Below, in pieces: positions 1 through 6,593 of a stretch of 10,157 nucleotides of DNA. The notes beneath the pieces are model-generated. The model saw only the letters and a list, made by a program, of their open reading frames with translations. It was not told the DNA's origin and did not search any database. The DNA is taken from NCBI GenBank assembly GCA_937976325.1, contig CALJSD010000131.1, positions 1-10,157 of the forward strand. The letters are read 5' to 3'. This DNA comes from an uncultured Carnobacterium sp. (GTDB taxonomy: Bacteria; Bacillota; Bacilli; Lactobacillales; Aerococcaceae). Numbering within the stretch: position 1 is the stretch's first letter; the number at the start of each line of letters is the position of its first letter. A program made the translations under genes and the position numbers.

Positions 1-24
1 CTATTTGAGTTGATTTAGTTATTT

Positions 25-1119
25 TTAGAATCGTGTAGTGACATATTGGTCAAGAGCAAGTAGGGCATTTGCCACATCTTCGGCAGTATAGTCAACGGCC
101 ATTTGGTGGATGGTTTCGCCTTCTTGTGTTGCAAGGGCTCCAATCTTGAGTAAGTCTTCATATGGTACAGAATCCAATTTTACTTCTTTCAGCGTTGTTG
201 GTAATCCAAGTGCTTTGTAGAAAGTAATGTATTTATCGAGTTCTTCTTTTGGACGATTTTCTAATAACAGTTGTGTCAATGTACCGTAAGCTACTTTTTC
301 ACCGTGAGTAAGAGTATGGATGTCACCATGAATCGCTGTGAATCCGTTATGGATGGCATGTGCTGCTGCTAAACCAGCTGATTCAAAACCGATACCGCTG
401 AGGAGGGTGTTTGCTTCTACCACAGCTTCTAAAGCAGGAGTAACTACTTTGGCGTTTGCTGCGGCGACGGCTTGTAGACCATTTTCGAATAAAGTACTTT
501 CGCAGACACGAGCGATGGCTTCTGCAGCAATCGTTGGCACTTGACCGACCATTGTGCTTCCTTGTGCTTCAATGACTGCACGAGCCTCAACCCAAGTAGC
601 TAGCGCATCGGCAATTCCTGAGATTAATAAACTAACAGGAGCATTGGCAATGACTTTTGTATCCACTAATACTAATTCTGGGTTTTTCTTATAGAAACGA
701 TAGCGTTCAAACACGCCTTCTGCTGAATAAATAACAGAGAGGGCAGAAGTTGGAGCATCAGTTGAAGCAATTGTTGGTAAAATCGCTACCGGACAATTAG
801 AATCATCCGCAATGGCTTTGGCTGTATCAATCGATTTACCACCACCTAAGCCGATGACTACGTTTAGTTGATGTTCCTTCACGACTTCAGCAACGCGGCG
901 AACTTCGTCATTGGTTGCTTCACCATGGAAGATTTCACGATGAACAAACGCGCCAGCTTTCACGAGGTTTTCTTCTAGTTCTTTACCGACTAAATCATAA
1001 ACGATAGGGTCGCAAAGAAGGAGATGTCGATCTCCAAGGGCCAAAACGTGAGAAAGACCAGTTTTAAGAACATCTTTCCCTTGAACATAACGAGACGGAC
1101 TAGCAAATACTTTTTCCAT
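25..1119 (-). CDS. gldA: Glycerol dehydrogenase (NAD+, zinc-dependent)
   Basis: Predicted to oxidise glycerol to dihydroxyacetone with NAD+ in the cytoplasm. The 364-residue product has the usual family length. It shows the Rossmann-type nucleotide-binding loop GLGGGKSIDTAK (residues 90-101). It also has the three expected metal ligands: Asp171 in GIADALA, His254 in AAAHAIHNGF and His272 in HTLTHGEKVAYG, matching the Asp/His/His zinc site known from Bacillus GlyDH. Two ATGs lie six bases apart. The first (1125) sits only 2 nt from the AAAGGAG Shine-Dalgarno, the second (1119) at 8 nt, so I chose 1119 and the protein begins MEKVF. The gene is monocistronic as far as seen and diverges from hpf; no terminator is visible in the 24 bases left downstream. 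A strong promoter with a cre-like site lies upstream. Reduction of another small ketone or diol is possible within this family. Confidence 0.93.
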   Translation of the reverse strand: MEKVFASPSRYVQGKDVLKTGLSHVLALGDRHLLLCDPIVYDLVGKELEENLVKAGAFVHREIFHGEATNDEVRRVAEVVKEHQLNVVIGLGGGKSIDTAKAIADDSNCPVAILPTIASTDAPTSALSVIYSAEGVFERYRFYKKNPELVLVDTKVIANAPVSLLISGIADALATWVEARAVIEAQGSTMVGQVPTIAAEAIARVCESTLFENGLQAVAAANAKVVTPALEAVVEANTLLSGIGFESAGLAAAHAIHNGFTAIHGDIHTLTHGEKVAYGTLTQLLLENRPKEELDKYITFYKALGLPTTLKEVKLDSVPYEDLLKIGALATQEGETIHQMAVDYTAEDVANALLALDQYVTTRF

Positions 1120-1153
1120 AATCATAACTCCTTTATAATTTGTTTACTATTTC

Positions 1154-1182
1154 ACTATATCGTTGAAAACGATTTCTGTCAA
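1154..1182 (-). promoter_or_regulatory. gldA promoter with overlapping cre-like site
   Basis: On the minus strand a TTGACA -35 box (1177-1182) and a TATAGT -10 box (1154-1159) are exactly 17 bp apart. The spacer contains TGAAAACGATTTCT (plus strand, 1164-1177), which matches the catabolite-responsive element consensus TGWAANCGNTNWCA at 13 of 14 positions. CcpA bound there would block RNA polymerase, so repression by preferred sugars is the inference. The transcript would start near 1147, giving a leader of about 27 nt. Confidence 0.8.
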
Positions 1183-1384
1183 TGGAGATTCTGTGTTGTT
1201 TTAACTAGGAATCTAAGACTTTCTAGAAAGGAGGGAGATGATTAAAGGGGATAGGAGATTCTTGTTGGGAATGATTCTAATCTTCAATGCTGTATAATTT
1301 TTCATCTCGTGAAAACAAAATATCGCCAAAGAAAAGTCCTCAAAATTACCGTTTTTCCTTAACAATTCTTAATGAAAGAATTCT
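1183..1384. other. gldA-hpf intergenic spacer, no convincing gene
   Basis: This part of the divergent intergenic region is AT-rich and holds no convincing gene. It contains a purine-rich stretch with a tight Shine-Dalgarno before a 19-codon ORF at 1238-1297, which I do not call. A perfect inverted repeat AATTCTT-AATGA-AAGAATT lies at 1364-1382, just upstream of the hpf promoter, and could be an operator or simply a hairpin. Confidence 0.5.
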
Positions 1385-1393
1385 TGAAAACGG

Positions 1394-1422
1394 TTGTAAA
1401 AGCCCTGTACATGCTTTATAAT
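1394..1422 (+). promoter_or_regulatory. hpf sigma-A-type promoter
   Basis: TTGTAA (1394-1399) and a perfect TATAAT (1417-1422) are separated by 17 bp. A weaker cre-like sequence, TGAAAACGGTTGTA (1385-1398, 12 of 14 consensus positions), overlaps the -35 box. Control of the hibernation factor by carbon supply through CcpA is therefore possible, but the match is imperfect. Confidence 0.75.
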
Positions 1423-1429
1423 AAAACTA

Positions 1430-1513
1430 TAGAAATCAAACGAAGCAATTCCTAAGAGTGGTCCTTAGGGTATTTCTTCAAATCTGGTTTTCCAGATGAA
1501 AGGGGAGAGTATT
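1430..1513 (+). promoter_or_regulatory. hpf structured 5' leader
   Basis: Transcription from the promoter should begin near 1429, leaving about 85 nt before the start codon. Two perfect hairpins occupy this leader: CCTAAG/CTTAGG (1451-1456 with 1464-1469, 7-nt loop) and ATCTGG-TTTT-CCAGAT (1482-1497). The second ends five bases before the GGGGAG Shine-Dalgarno (1502-1507). Neither has a U-tract, so they are not terminators. They may affect mRNA stability or translation; this is inference. Confidence 0.5.
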
Positions 1514-2056
1514 ATGTTTAAATATAATATCCGTGGAGAAAATATTGAGGTCACAGAAGCGATTCGTCAATACGCTGAAAAGAAGATTAGCAAATTAGAA
1601 AAATACTTTACTGACGTTGCTAATGCGACTGTATATGTCAACTTGAAAGTCTACGCTGAAAAGACTGCAAAAGTTGAAGTTACGATCCCACTTCCTTATT
1701 TAGTTCTACGTGCCGAGGAAACTTCAATTGATTTATATGGAAGTATTGACTTGGTAGTCGATAAACTTGAAAGACAAGTTCGTAAACATAAAACAAAAAT
1801 CAATCGTAAATCTCGCGAAAAAGGATTCGATGTTGTGTTACCACCACTTCCAGAAGTGCCTGAAGAGGAGGAAACAGGATTAGAAATCGTTCGTACAAAA
1901 CGAATTGATCTGAAACCAATGGATAGCGAAGAAGCTGTTCTTCAAATGAACATGTTAGGACATAACTTCTTTATCTACCAAGATGCTGAAACGAACGAAA
2001 CAAACATTGTTTATCGTCGTAAAGATGGAAAATATGGTTTGATTGAAACAAATTAA
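1514..2056 (+). CDS. hpf: Long-form ribosome hibernation promoting factor
   Basis: A 180-residue cytoplasmic protein of the HPF/YfiA (RaiA) family, long form. The N-terminal domain (residues 1 to about 100, beta-alpha-beta fold, with the basic segment RKHKTKINRKSREKG at 90-104) binds the decoding centre of idle ribosomes. An acidic linker follows (EVPEEEE, 114-120). The C-terminal domain (about 122-180: IVRTKRIDLKPM, GHNFFIYQD, NIVYRRKDGKYGLIE) is the part that pairs two 70S ribosomes into 100S dimers. The start at 1514 lies 6 nt after GGGGAG. An upstream in-frame ATG at 1496 lies inside a hairpin and lacks a usable ribosome binding site, so it is rejected. The gene stands upstream of secA, as in many Firmicutes, but has its own promoter and terminator. 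Confidence 0.96.
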   Translation: MFKYNIRGENIEVTEAIRQYAEKKISKLEKYFTDVANATVYVNLKVYAEKTAKVEVTIPLPYLVLRAEETSIDLYGSIDLVVDKLERQVRKHKTKINRKSREKGFDVVLPPLPEVPEEEETGLEIVRTKRIDLKPMDSEEAVLQMNMLGHNFFIYQDAETNETNIVYRRKDGKYGLIETN

Positions 2057-2065
2057 TAAAATTTT

Positions 2066-2096
2066 AGGTGGCTTAAAAAAGCCACCTTTTTTGTTT
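2066..2096 (+). terminator. Rho-independent terminator of hpf
   Basis: A perfect 9-bp stem AGGTGGCTT/AAGCCACCT (2066-2074 with 2079-2087) closes an AAAA loop and is followed by a U-rich run ending TTTTTGTTTT. It starts ten bases after the hpf stop codon. Confidence 0.93.
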
Positions 2097-2205
2097 TGAA
2101 CAGAAATGGTGCTGGTTTTAGCGACAGAAAACGGAGTTAGAGTATAAATAACTTTCCGTTTGGATAGGAAATTGGGTTTCTTTGACGTAAAATTGTAAAA
2201 AAATC

Positions 2206-2236
2206 AGGTGACTTTCAAAAAAGTCGCCTTTTTTTG
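2206..2236 (+). terminator. Second terminator between hpf and secA
   Basis: The 10-bp stem AGGTGACTTT/AAAGTCGCCT (2206-2215 with 2220-2229, one G-U pair) is followed by TTTTTT. It resembles the hpf terminator in sequence. The minus strand also shows a T-run after the hairpin, so it may act in both directions. It could back up the hpf terminator or end a short transcript starting near 2150; an imperfect promoter (GCGACA, 16 bp, TATAAA) lies at about 2121-2148. Confidence 0.75.
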
Positions 2237-2257
2237 CTTTCTTAATTAGCTAAACAA

Positions 2258-2266
2258 TGGTAAAAT
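2258..2266 (+). promoter_or_regulatory. Probable secA extended -10 promoter
   Basis: TGG-TAAAAT forms an extended -10 element (TGnTAnnnT). No good -35 hexamer stands 17 bp upstream (TTTCTT), which fits an extended -10 promoter. It lies downstream of the second terminator and would give a secA leader of about 100 nt. Confidence 0.55.
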
Positions 2267-2277
2267 GAATAAGATGC

Positions 2278-2350
2278 AATAGGTGTAGCCACCTATTTGT
2301 AGTACTTTTATGAGATTTAAAAAGTTCACCGATTTAAAAACAGTGGTGAA
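2278..2350 (+). promoter_or_regulatory. secA leader hairpins
   Basis: A perfect 8-bp hairpin AATAGGTG-TAGC-CACCTATT occupies 2278-2297. A weaker one, TTCACC/GGTGAA (2325-2330 with 2345-2350), ends seven bases before the AAAGGAG ribosome binding site at 2357-2363. The GGTG and CACC segments can also pair between the two hairpins, so alternative folds exist. No U-tract follows either one. A regulatory role is inferred only from structure. Confidence 0.4.
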
Positions 2351-2371
2351 AATAAAAAAGGAGTTAATTAA

Positions 2372-4816
2372 ATGGCAAATTTTTTGAGACAGTTAGTTGA
2401 AAATGATAAGCGTGAATTACGTCGTTTAGGAAAACTAGCGGATAAAGTAATTGCGTTAGAATCTCAAATGGCTGCATTAGAAGATGCTGATTTTCCAGTA
2501 AAAACAGAAGAATATAAAGCAAGATATGCTCAAGGGGAGTCTCTTGATGCACTTCTTCCTGAAGCATTCGCGTTAGTACGTGAAGGGGCTAAACGTGTAT
2601 TAGGCTTATTCCCATATAAAGTTCAAATCATGGGTGGGATTACACTTCATGATGGTAACATCGCGGAAATGCGTACTGGTGAAGGTAAAACTTTAACAGC
2701 GACAATGCCTGTATACTTAAACGCATTATCAGGCGACGGTGTTCACGTAGTTACAGTTAACGAATACTTAGCAACTCGTGACGCGCGCGAAATGGGTGAG
2801 TTATACAACTTCTTAGGCCTAACTGTAGGGTTAAACTTAACAGGAATGTCTTCAGAAGAAAAACGTGCTGCATATGCAGCTGACATCACTTACAGCACAA
2901 ACAGTGAATTAGGATTTGACTACTTACGTGATAACATGGTGGTTTACAAATCACAAATGGTACAACGTCCATTGAACTACGCAGTTGTCGATGAAACAGA
3001 CTCAATCTTAATCGACGAAGCGCGTACTCCGTTGATCATTTCAGGACAAGCTGAAAAATCAACAGTGTTATACCAACGTGCAGATATGTTTGTTAAAGGA
3101 TTAAAAGAGGAAGAAGATTACACAATCGACTTAACTTCTAAAACAATCTCATTAACAGACGAAGGGATTAACAAAGCTGAACAAACATTCCGCTTACCAA
3201 ACCTTTATGACGTGGATAACTCAGCGCTTGTTCACCATATCGACCAAGCGTTACGTGCGAACTACATTATGTTACGCGACATCGACTATGTAGTGGATGA
3301 AGGTAAAGTTAAAATCGTTGATGGATTTACTGGTCGTATCATGGAAGGTCGTCGTTACTCAGATGGTCTTCACCAAGCGATTGAAGCTAAAGAAGGCGTT
3401 GAAGTTGAAAACGAGTCTAAGACAATGGCGACAATCACTTACCAAAACTACTTCCGTATGTATCGTAAATTGTCAGGGATGACAGGTACTGCGAAGACTG
3501 AAGAAGAAGAATTCAGAGAAATCTACAACATGAACGTTATTGCGATTCCAACAAACCGTCCTGTGCAACGTATCGATGGTCACGATTTAATCTACCCATC
3601 ATTACGTAGTAAATTCCGTGCGGTGGTTCAAGATATCAAACAACGTCATGAAGCAGGTCAACCAATCCTTGTCGGTACGGTTGCCGTTGAAACAAGTGAA
3701 TTGCTATCTAATTTACTACGTGCAGAAGGAATTCCACACGAAGTATTAAATGCGAAAAACCACTTTAAAGAAGCAGAAATTATCATGTCAGCTGGTCAAC
3801 GTGGCGCTGTAACAATCGCGACAAACATGGCCGGTCGTGGTACTGACATCAAGCTTGGTAAAGGCGTGAAAGAACTTGGTGGACTTTGCGTAATCGGTAC
3901 AGAACGTCACGAAAGCCGTCGTATCGATAACCAATTACGTGGACGTAGTGGACGTCAAGGGGACCCAGGTGCAACACAATTCTACCTATCATTAGAAGAT
4001 GATTTGATGAAACGTTTCGGTGGAGAAAAAATGCAAGCAATCTGGGAACGTCTAAACTTAACAGATGAAGGCGACGATAACTTCATCCAAAGCAAGATGT
4101 TAACAAGACAAGTAGAATCTTCACAAAAACGTGTTGAAGGGAACAACTACGATACTCGTAAAAGCGTCCTAGAGTACGATGAGGTTATGCGTGAACAACG
4201 TGAAATCATCTACTCACAACGTCTACAAATTATTAATGAAGAAAACTCACTTGAAAAAGTGACAAAAGGTATGATCCGTCGTACAATCCACCGCGTTGTG
4301 GAAAGTCATACATTGACAGATCAAAAAGATTGGAACTTAGAAGGAATTGTGGACTTTGCTCACAACTCAATCTGTGCTCCAGATGAACTTTCAATTAGCG
4401 ATTTAGAAGGCAAAACAACTGCTGAAATCGAAGAACTCTTATACGAAAAAGCGATGGAAATCTACAAAGAAAAACAAGAGCAATTGAATGGCGACAATCA
4501 AATGCTTGAGTTCGAAAAAGTAGTTATCCTACGTGTGGTTGACCGTAAGTGGACAGATCACATCGATGATATGGACCAATTACGTCAAAGCGTTGGTTTA
4601 CGTGGATACGCTCAAATCGATCCATTAACAGAGTACCAAACAGAAGGTTACGAACGATTCCAACAAATGATTGCTGCAATCGACTATGATGTAACACGTA
4701 TCTTGATGAAATCTCAAATTCGTCAAAACTTACAACGTGAACAAATTCAAGGAGTTCGTAGTGTAGTGGCTACAGGTCATGACAGAGCTTCTGACGACGA
4801 TTCAGAAAAAGCATAA
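2372..4816 (+). CDS. secA: Preprotein translocase ATPase SecA
   Basis: The motor ATPase that pushes unfolded preproteins through SecYEG at the membrane. The 814 residues show Walker A GEGKT (103-107) after MRTGEG, Walker B VVDETD (205-210) followed by SILIDEARTPLIISG, and the second-domain motifs TNMAGRGTDIKLG (484-496) and QLRGRSGRQGDPG (521-533). The preprotein cross-linking domain (about 225-375), helical scaffold and wing domains follow in normal order. The tail ends in an acidic stretch (SDDDSEKA) and lacks the cysteine-rich zinc-binding motif that binds SecB in other bacteria; loss is common where SecB is absent. Walker B has Thr where Val or Ala is usual (DETD). The start is well supported by AAAGGAG 8 nt upstream. 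It has its own probable promoter and a terminator just after the stop. Confidence 0.98.
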   Translation: MANFLRQLVENDKRELRRLGKLADKVIALESQMAALEDADFPVKTEEYKARYAQGESLDALLPEAFALVREGAKRVLGLFPYKVQIMGGITLHDGNIAEMRTGEGKTLTATMPVYLNALSGDGVHVVTVNEYLATRDAREMGELYNFLGLTVGLNLTGMSSEEKRAAYAADITYSTNSELGFDYLRDNMVVYKSQMVQRPLNYAVVDETDSILIDEARTPLIISGQAEKSTVLYQRADMFVKGLKEEEDYTIDLTSKTISLTDEGINKAEQTFRLPNLYDVDNSALVHHIDQALRANYIMLRDIDYVVDEGKVKIVDGFTGRIMEGRRYSDGLHQAIEAKEGVEVENESKTMATITYQNYFRMYRKLSGMTGTAKTEEEEFREIYNMNVIAIPTNRPVQRIDGHDLIYPSLRSKFRAVVQDIKQRHEAGQPILVGTVAVETSELLSNLLRAEGIPHEVLNAKNHFKEAEIIMSAGQRGAVTIATNMAGRGTDIKLGKGVKELGGLCVIGTERHESRRIDNQLRGRSGRQGDPGATQFYLSLEDDLMKRFGGEKMQAIWERLNLTDEGDDNFIQSKMLTRQVESSQKRVEGNNYDTRKSVLEYDEVMREQREIIYSQRLQIINEENSLEKVTKGMIRRTIHRVVESHTLTDQKDWNLEGIVDFAHNSICAPDELSISDLEGKTTAEIEELLYEKAMEIYKEKQEQLNGDNQMLEFEKVVILRVVDRKWTDHIDDMDQLRQSVGLRGYAQIDPLTEYQTEGYERFQQMIAAIDYDVTRILMKSQIRQNLQREQIQGVRSVVATGHDRASDDDSEKA

Positions 4817-4828
4817 TAACAAGGGGAG

Positions 4829-4856
4829 ACGGCGAAGCATTTCGCCGTTTTCTTTT
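4829..4856 (+). terminator. Rho-independent terminator of secA
   Basis: A perfect 8-bp stem ACGGCGAA/TTCGCCGT (4829-4836 with 4841-4848) closes a GCAT loop and is followed by TTTCTTTT. It lies between secA and prfB, only about 14 nt before the prfB start. prfB is therefore probably expressed by partial readthrough, since I see no good promoter in the short gap. Confidence 0.85.
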
Positions 4857-4870
4857 AGAAAGAGGTCAGT

Positions 4871-5993
4871 ATGGAAATTAGTGAAATTAGAAATGCGCTT
4901 GAAGCCATGAACGAACAAATCATCAGTTATAGGAGGTCTCTTTGACTTAGATCGCTTAGAAGAAGATATCGCAGCCTATGAGCAAGAGATGTCTGAACCA
5001 TCGTTTTGGGATGATAGCGAAAAAGCGAATCAAGTCATTCAAAAGAATAATGAATTAAAAGCTATTTATGATACGTTCCATAAGATGGAATTGGCGCATG
5101 AAGAGACAGGTTTGTTATTTGAAATGTATAAAGAAGAGCCAGATGAAGAAGTGCATGCGGAAATCGTTGACGCAATTGGGTCTCTTGAGAAGGACTTACA
5201 ACAGTACGAATTAAGTATGTTACTAAATGGTCCTCATGATAAGAACAGTGCAATTTTGGAAATCCATCCAGGTGCTGGGGGTACGGAATCTCAAGACTGG
5301 GGAAGTATGCTACTGCGTATGTATATGCGTTGGGCTGAAAAACATGGCTACCGTGTTGAAACCGTGGATTATCAAGACGGAGATGAAGCAGGGATTAAAT
5401 CTGTAACCTTGTCGATTGAGGGCTTGAATGCTTACGGGTATTTACGCTCTGAAAAAGGCGTGCATCGTCTCGTTCGTATTTCTCCGTTTGATGCGGCTGG
5501 AAAACGTCATACATCATTCTGTTCAGTGGATGTTGTTCCGCAAATGGACGGAGATATTGATATTGAGATTAATCCAGATGATTTGAAAATCGACGTGTAC
5601 CGTGCAAGTGGTGCTGGTGGACAACATATTAATAAGACGTCTTCTGCGGTGCGTATTACGCATATTCCAACGGGGATTGTGACGCAGAGTCAGGCGCAAC
5701 GTTCTCAATTTAAAAACAGAGACCAAGCGATGGCGATGTTGAAGGCGAAATTGTTCCAATTAGAAGAAGAGAAGAAGGCAGCTGAATTGGCAGCTATCCG
5801 TGGCGAGCAAAAAGATATCGCCTGGGGTTCTCAAATTCGTAACTATGTGTTCCATCCATATTCAATGGTAAAAGATTTACGTTCTGGATATGAGACAGGA
5901 AATATTGGTGCAGTTATGGACGGAGACTTAGATCCGTTTATGGATGCGTACTTAAAATGGACGCTTGAGGGAACGAAAGCAACTGAAGAATAA
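4871..5993 (+). CDS. prfB: Peptide chain release factor 2, programmed +1 frameshift
   Basis: Releases the finished protein at UGA and UAA stop codons. The gene is split into two frames: 24 codons from ATG 4871 (MEISEIRNALEAMNEQ...) run to an in-frame TGA at 4943-4945. A +1 shift (skipping T4943) continues from GAC 4944 to the TAA at 5991-5993. The joined product is 373 residues. The class II signature SPF, which reads the stop codon, is at residues 204-206 (RISPFD). The catalytic GGQ is at 249-251 (SGAGGQHINKTSSAVRITH). A start at 4989 (MSEPSF) would give a truncated protein without the N-terminal helices, so I reject it. A GAGG ribosome binding site lies 5 nt before ATG 4871. The frameshift provides autoregulation: scarce RF2 slows reading of TGA and favours the shift. 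Confidence 0.97.
4931..4946 (+). promoter_or_regulatory. prfB programmed frameshift site
   Basis: The order is AGG AGG TCT CTT TGA C: an internal Shine-Dalgarno (AGGAGG, 4931-4936), a 3-nt spacer, the slippery CTT codon (4940-4942), and TGA followed by C, the weak stop context. This is the canonical arrangement of the RF2 recoding site. Confidence 0.97.
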
Positions 5994-6000
5994 TAGTAGG

Positions 6001-6027
6001 AAGCACCTAGTGAGAGCTAGGTGTTTT
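6001..6027 (+). terminator. Terminator after prfB
   Basis: The stem CACCTAG/CTAGGTG (6004-6010 with 6017-6023, loop TGAGAG) can be extended outward by A-T and G-T pairs into the following TTTT. The U-tract is short, so it may be only partly effective. Confidence 0.7.
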
Positions 6028-6239
6028 ACTGTTGCAAGGCAAATTGTTTTAAGTTCGTTTTAATTATCTGTATTACTATGGGATGAAACTTCCTAGATAG
6101 ATTGAGGGGCTTCGGTGCCTATCAAGAAATTCAACCCTATTTGTGCATTGAGTAAGGCACAGTGGTTTATTGACTTTCTTGAGGATGAGTAAATACTGCT
6201 GATATAGAATAAAGTATTGTCTTACAGGGATGAATGAGT
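6028..6239. other. Non-coding stretch upstream of the modular repeat
   Basis: I find no convincing gene here. A 96-codon minus-strand reading frame (6076-6366, GTG start) crosses it, but it has no Shine-Dalgarno and its first part lies in the hairpin repeat, so it is not called. Weak hairpins are visible: GGC-TTCGGT-GCC inside TTGA/TCAA (about 6103-6125) and AATACT/AGTATT (about 6192-6217). Whether this stretch belongs to the repeat element that follows cannot be decided from one copy. Confidence 0.4.
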
Positions 6240-6290
6240 ATACGAGAAGCAATGCCCACACCCAAATCCTTCGCACTGTGAAGAATTTCT

Positions 6291-6413
6291 CTCGTATCCT
6301 GAGTAGTTGAACTCGGAAAAGCAGAAACGGCGTCCACTTCCCGGAGTCGTCCGCAGAACGTTTCACGTTCTTTACGTCGCTCCGGTCCAGTGGTCCGTTT
6401 CTAACCGCTTTTC
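6291..6413. repeat. Hairpin repeat unit 1 (123 bp)
   Basis: The unit starts with CTCGTATCCTGAgta and GTTGAACTCGG, then folds into a long hairpin: GGAAAAGC (6315-6322) with GCTTTTCC (6407-6414), AGAAACGG (6323-6330) with CCGTTTCT (6395-6402), CCACT (6334-6338) with AGTGG (6389-6393), CCGGAG (6341-6346) with CTCCGG (6380-6385), and GAACGT (6356-6361) with ACGTTC (6365-6370) around a TTC triloop. That is about 33 base pairs. Confidence 0.7.
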
Positions 6414-6535
6414 CTCGTATCCTGAAGTTGAACTCGGGCTCACAGGGCCGACGTCCATTTCAACAAACATCCGCACGACTTGTTCCAAGTCCCTTGCGGT
6501 GTTTGTTTCCAATGATTCGTCCCTGAGCGTTCGCC
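6414..6535. repeat. Hairpin repeat unit 2 (122 bp)
   Basis: It has the same head as unit 1 (CTCGTATCCTGA, then GTTGAACTCGG), but different arm sequences that still pair: GGGC (6436-6439) with GCCC (6533-6536), CAGGG (6443-6447) with CCCTG (6521-6525), CATT (6456-6459) with AATG (6511-6514), AACAAACA (6462-6469) with TGTTTGTT (6500-6507), CCGCA (6471-6475) with TGCGG (6495-6499), and GACTTG (6477-6482) with CAAGTC (6486-6491), again around a TTC triloop. Confidence 0.7.
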
Positions 6536-6593
6536 CTCGTATCCTGATTTTAATATTTCTGTAATCTTATGTGAAGGGGTTGTAATATTCGGG

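Larger units (their letters stand above)
6240..6547. repeat. Modular repeat element with tandem covarying hairpins
   Basis: The element opens with ATACGAGA (6240-6247) and closes with CTCGTAT (6536-6542), an inverted pair. CTCGTATCCTGA occurs three times in direct orientation (6291-6302, 6414-6425, 6536-6547), 123 and 122 bp apart. The first module (6240-6297) folds by ATACGAGA/TCTCGTAT around an inner hairpin (AAATCCTTC/GAAGAATTT). The next two modules are long hairpins described separately. The architecture recalls streptococcal BOX elements (end modules plus repeatable middle modules), but I do not recognise the sequence. It is visibly more GC-rich than the surrounding spacer. It may be a miniature mobile element or a structured RNA; unpaired bases are richer in A and G on the minus strand, which hints at that strand if it is an RNA. 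Confidence 0.65.

Noticed and set aside
1238..1297. 19-residue ORF after AAAGGAGGG in the gldA-hpf spacer
   Set aside because: The Shine-Dalgarno is only 3 nt from the ATG, no promoter is visible, and the peptide has no recognisable feature.
2310..2387. 25-residue ORF overlapping the secA start out of frame
   Set aside because: A SecM-like leader would be attractive, but there is no ribosome binding site before ATG 2310 and no arrest-like sequence.
6076..6366. 96-residue minus-strand ORF
   Set aside because: GTG start without Shine-Dalgarno, begins inside the hairpin repeat, Arg/Leu-rich sequence without recognisable domain; probably a chance frame through structured DNA.
6291..6547. CRISPR array (direct repeat CTCGTATCCTGA three times)
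   Set aside because: Spacing is about 122 bp, the intervals are self-complementary and related to each other, and no cas gene is present; CRISPR spacers are 25-50 bp and unrelated.
6291..6547. Integron attC-like cassette array
   Set aside because: The imperfect palindromes are suggestive, but no attC core (GTTRRRY) pair, no cassette gene and no integrase are visible.
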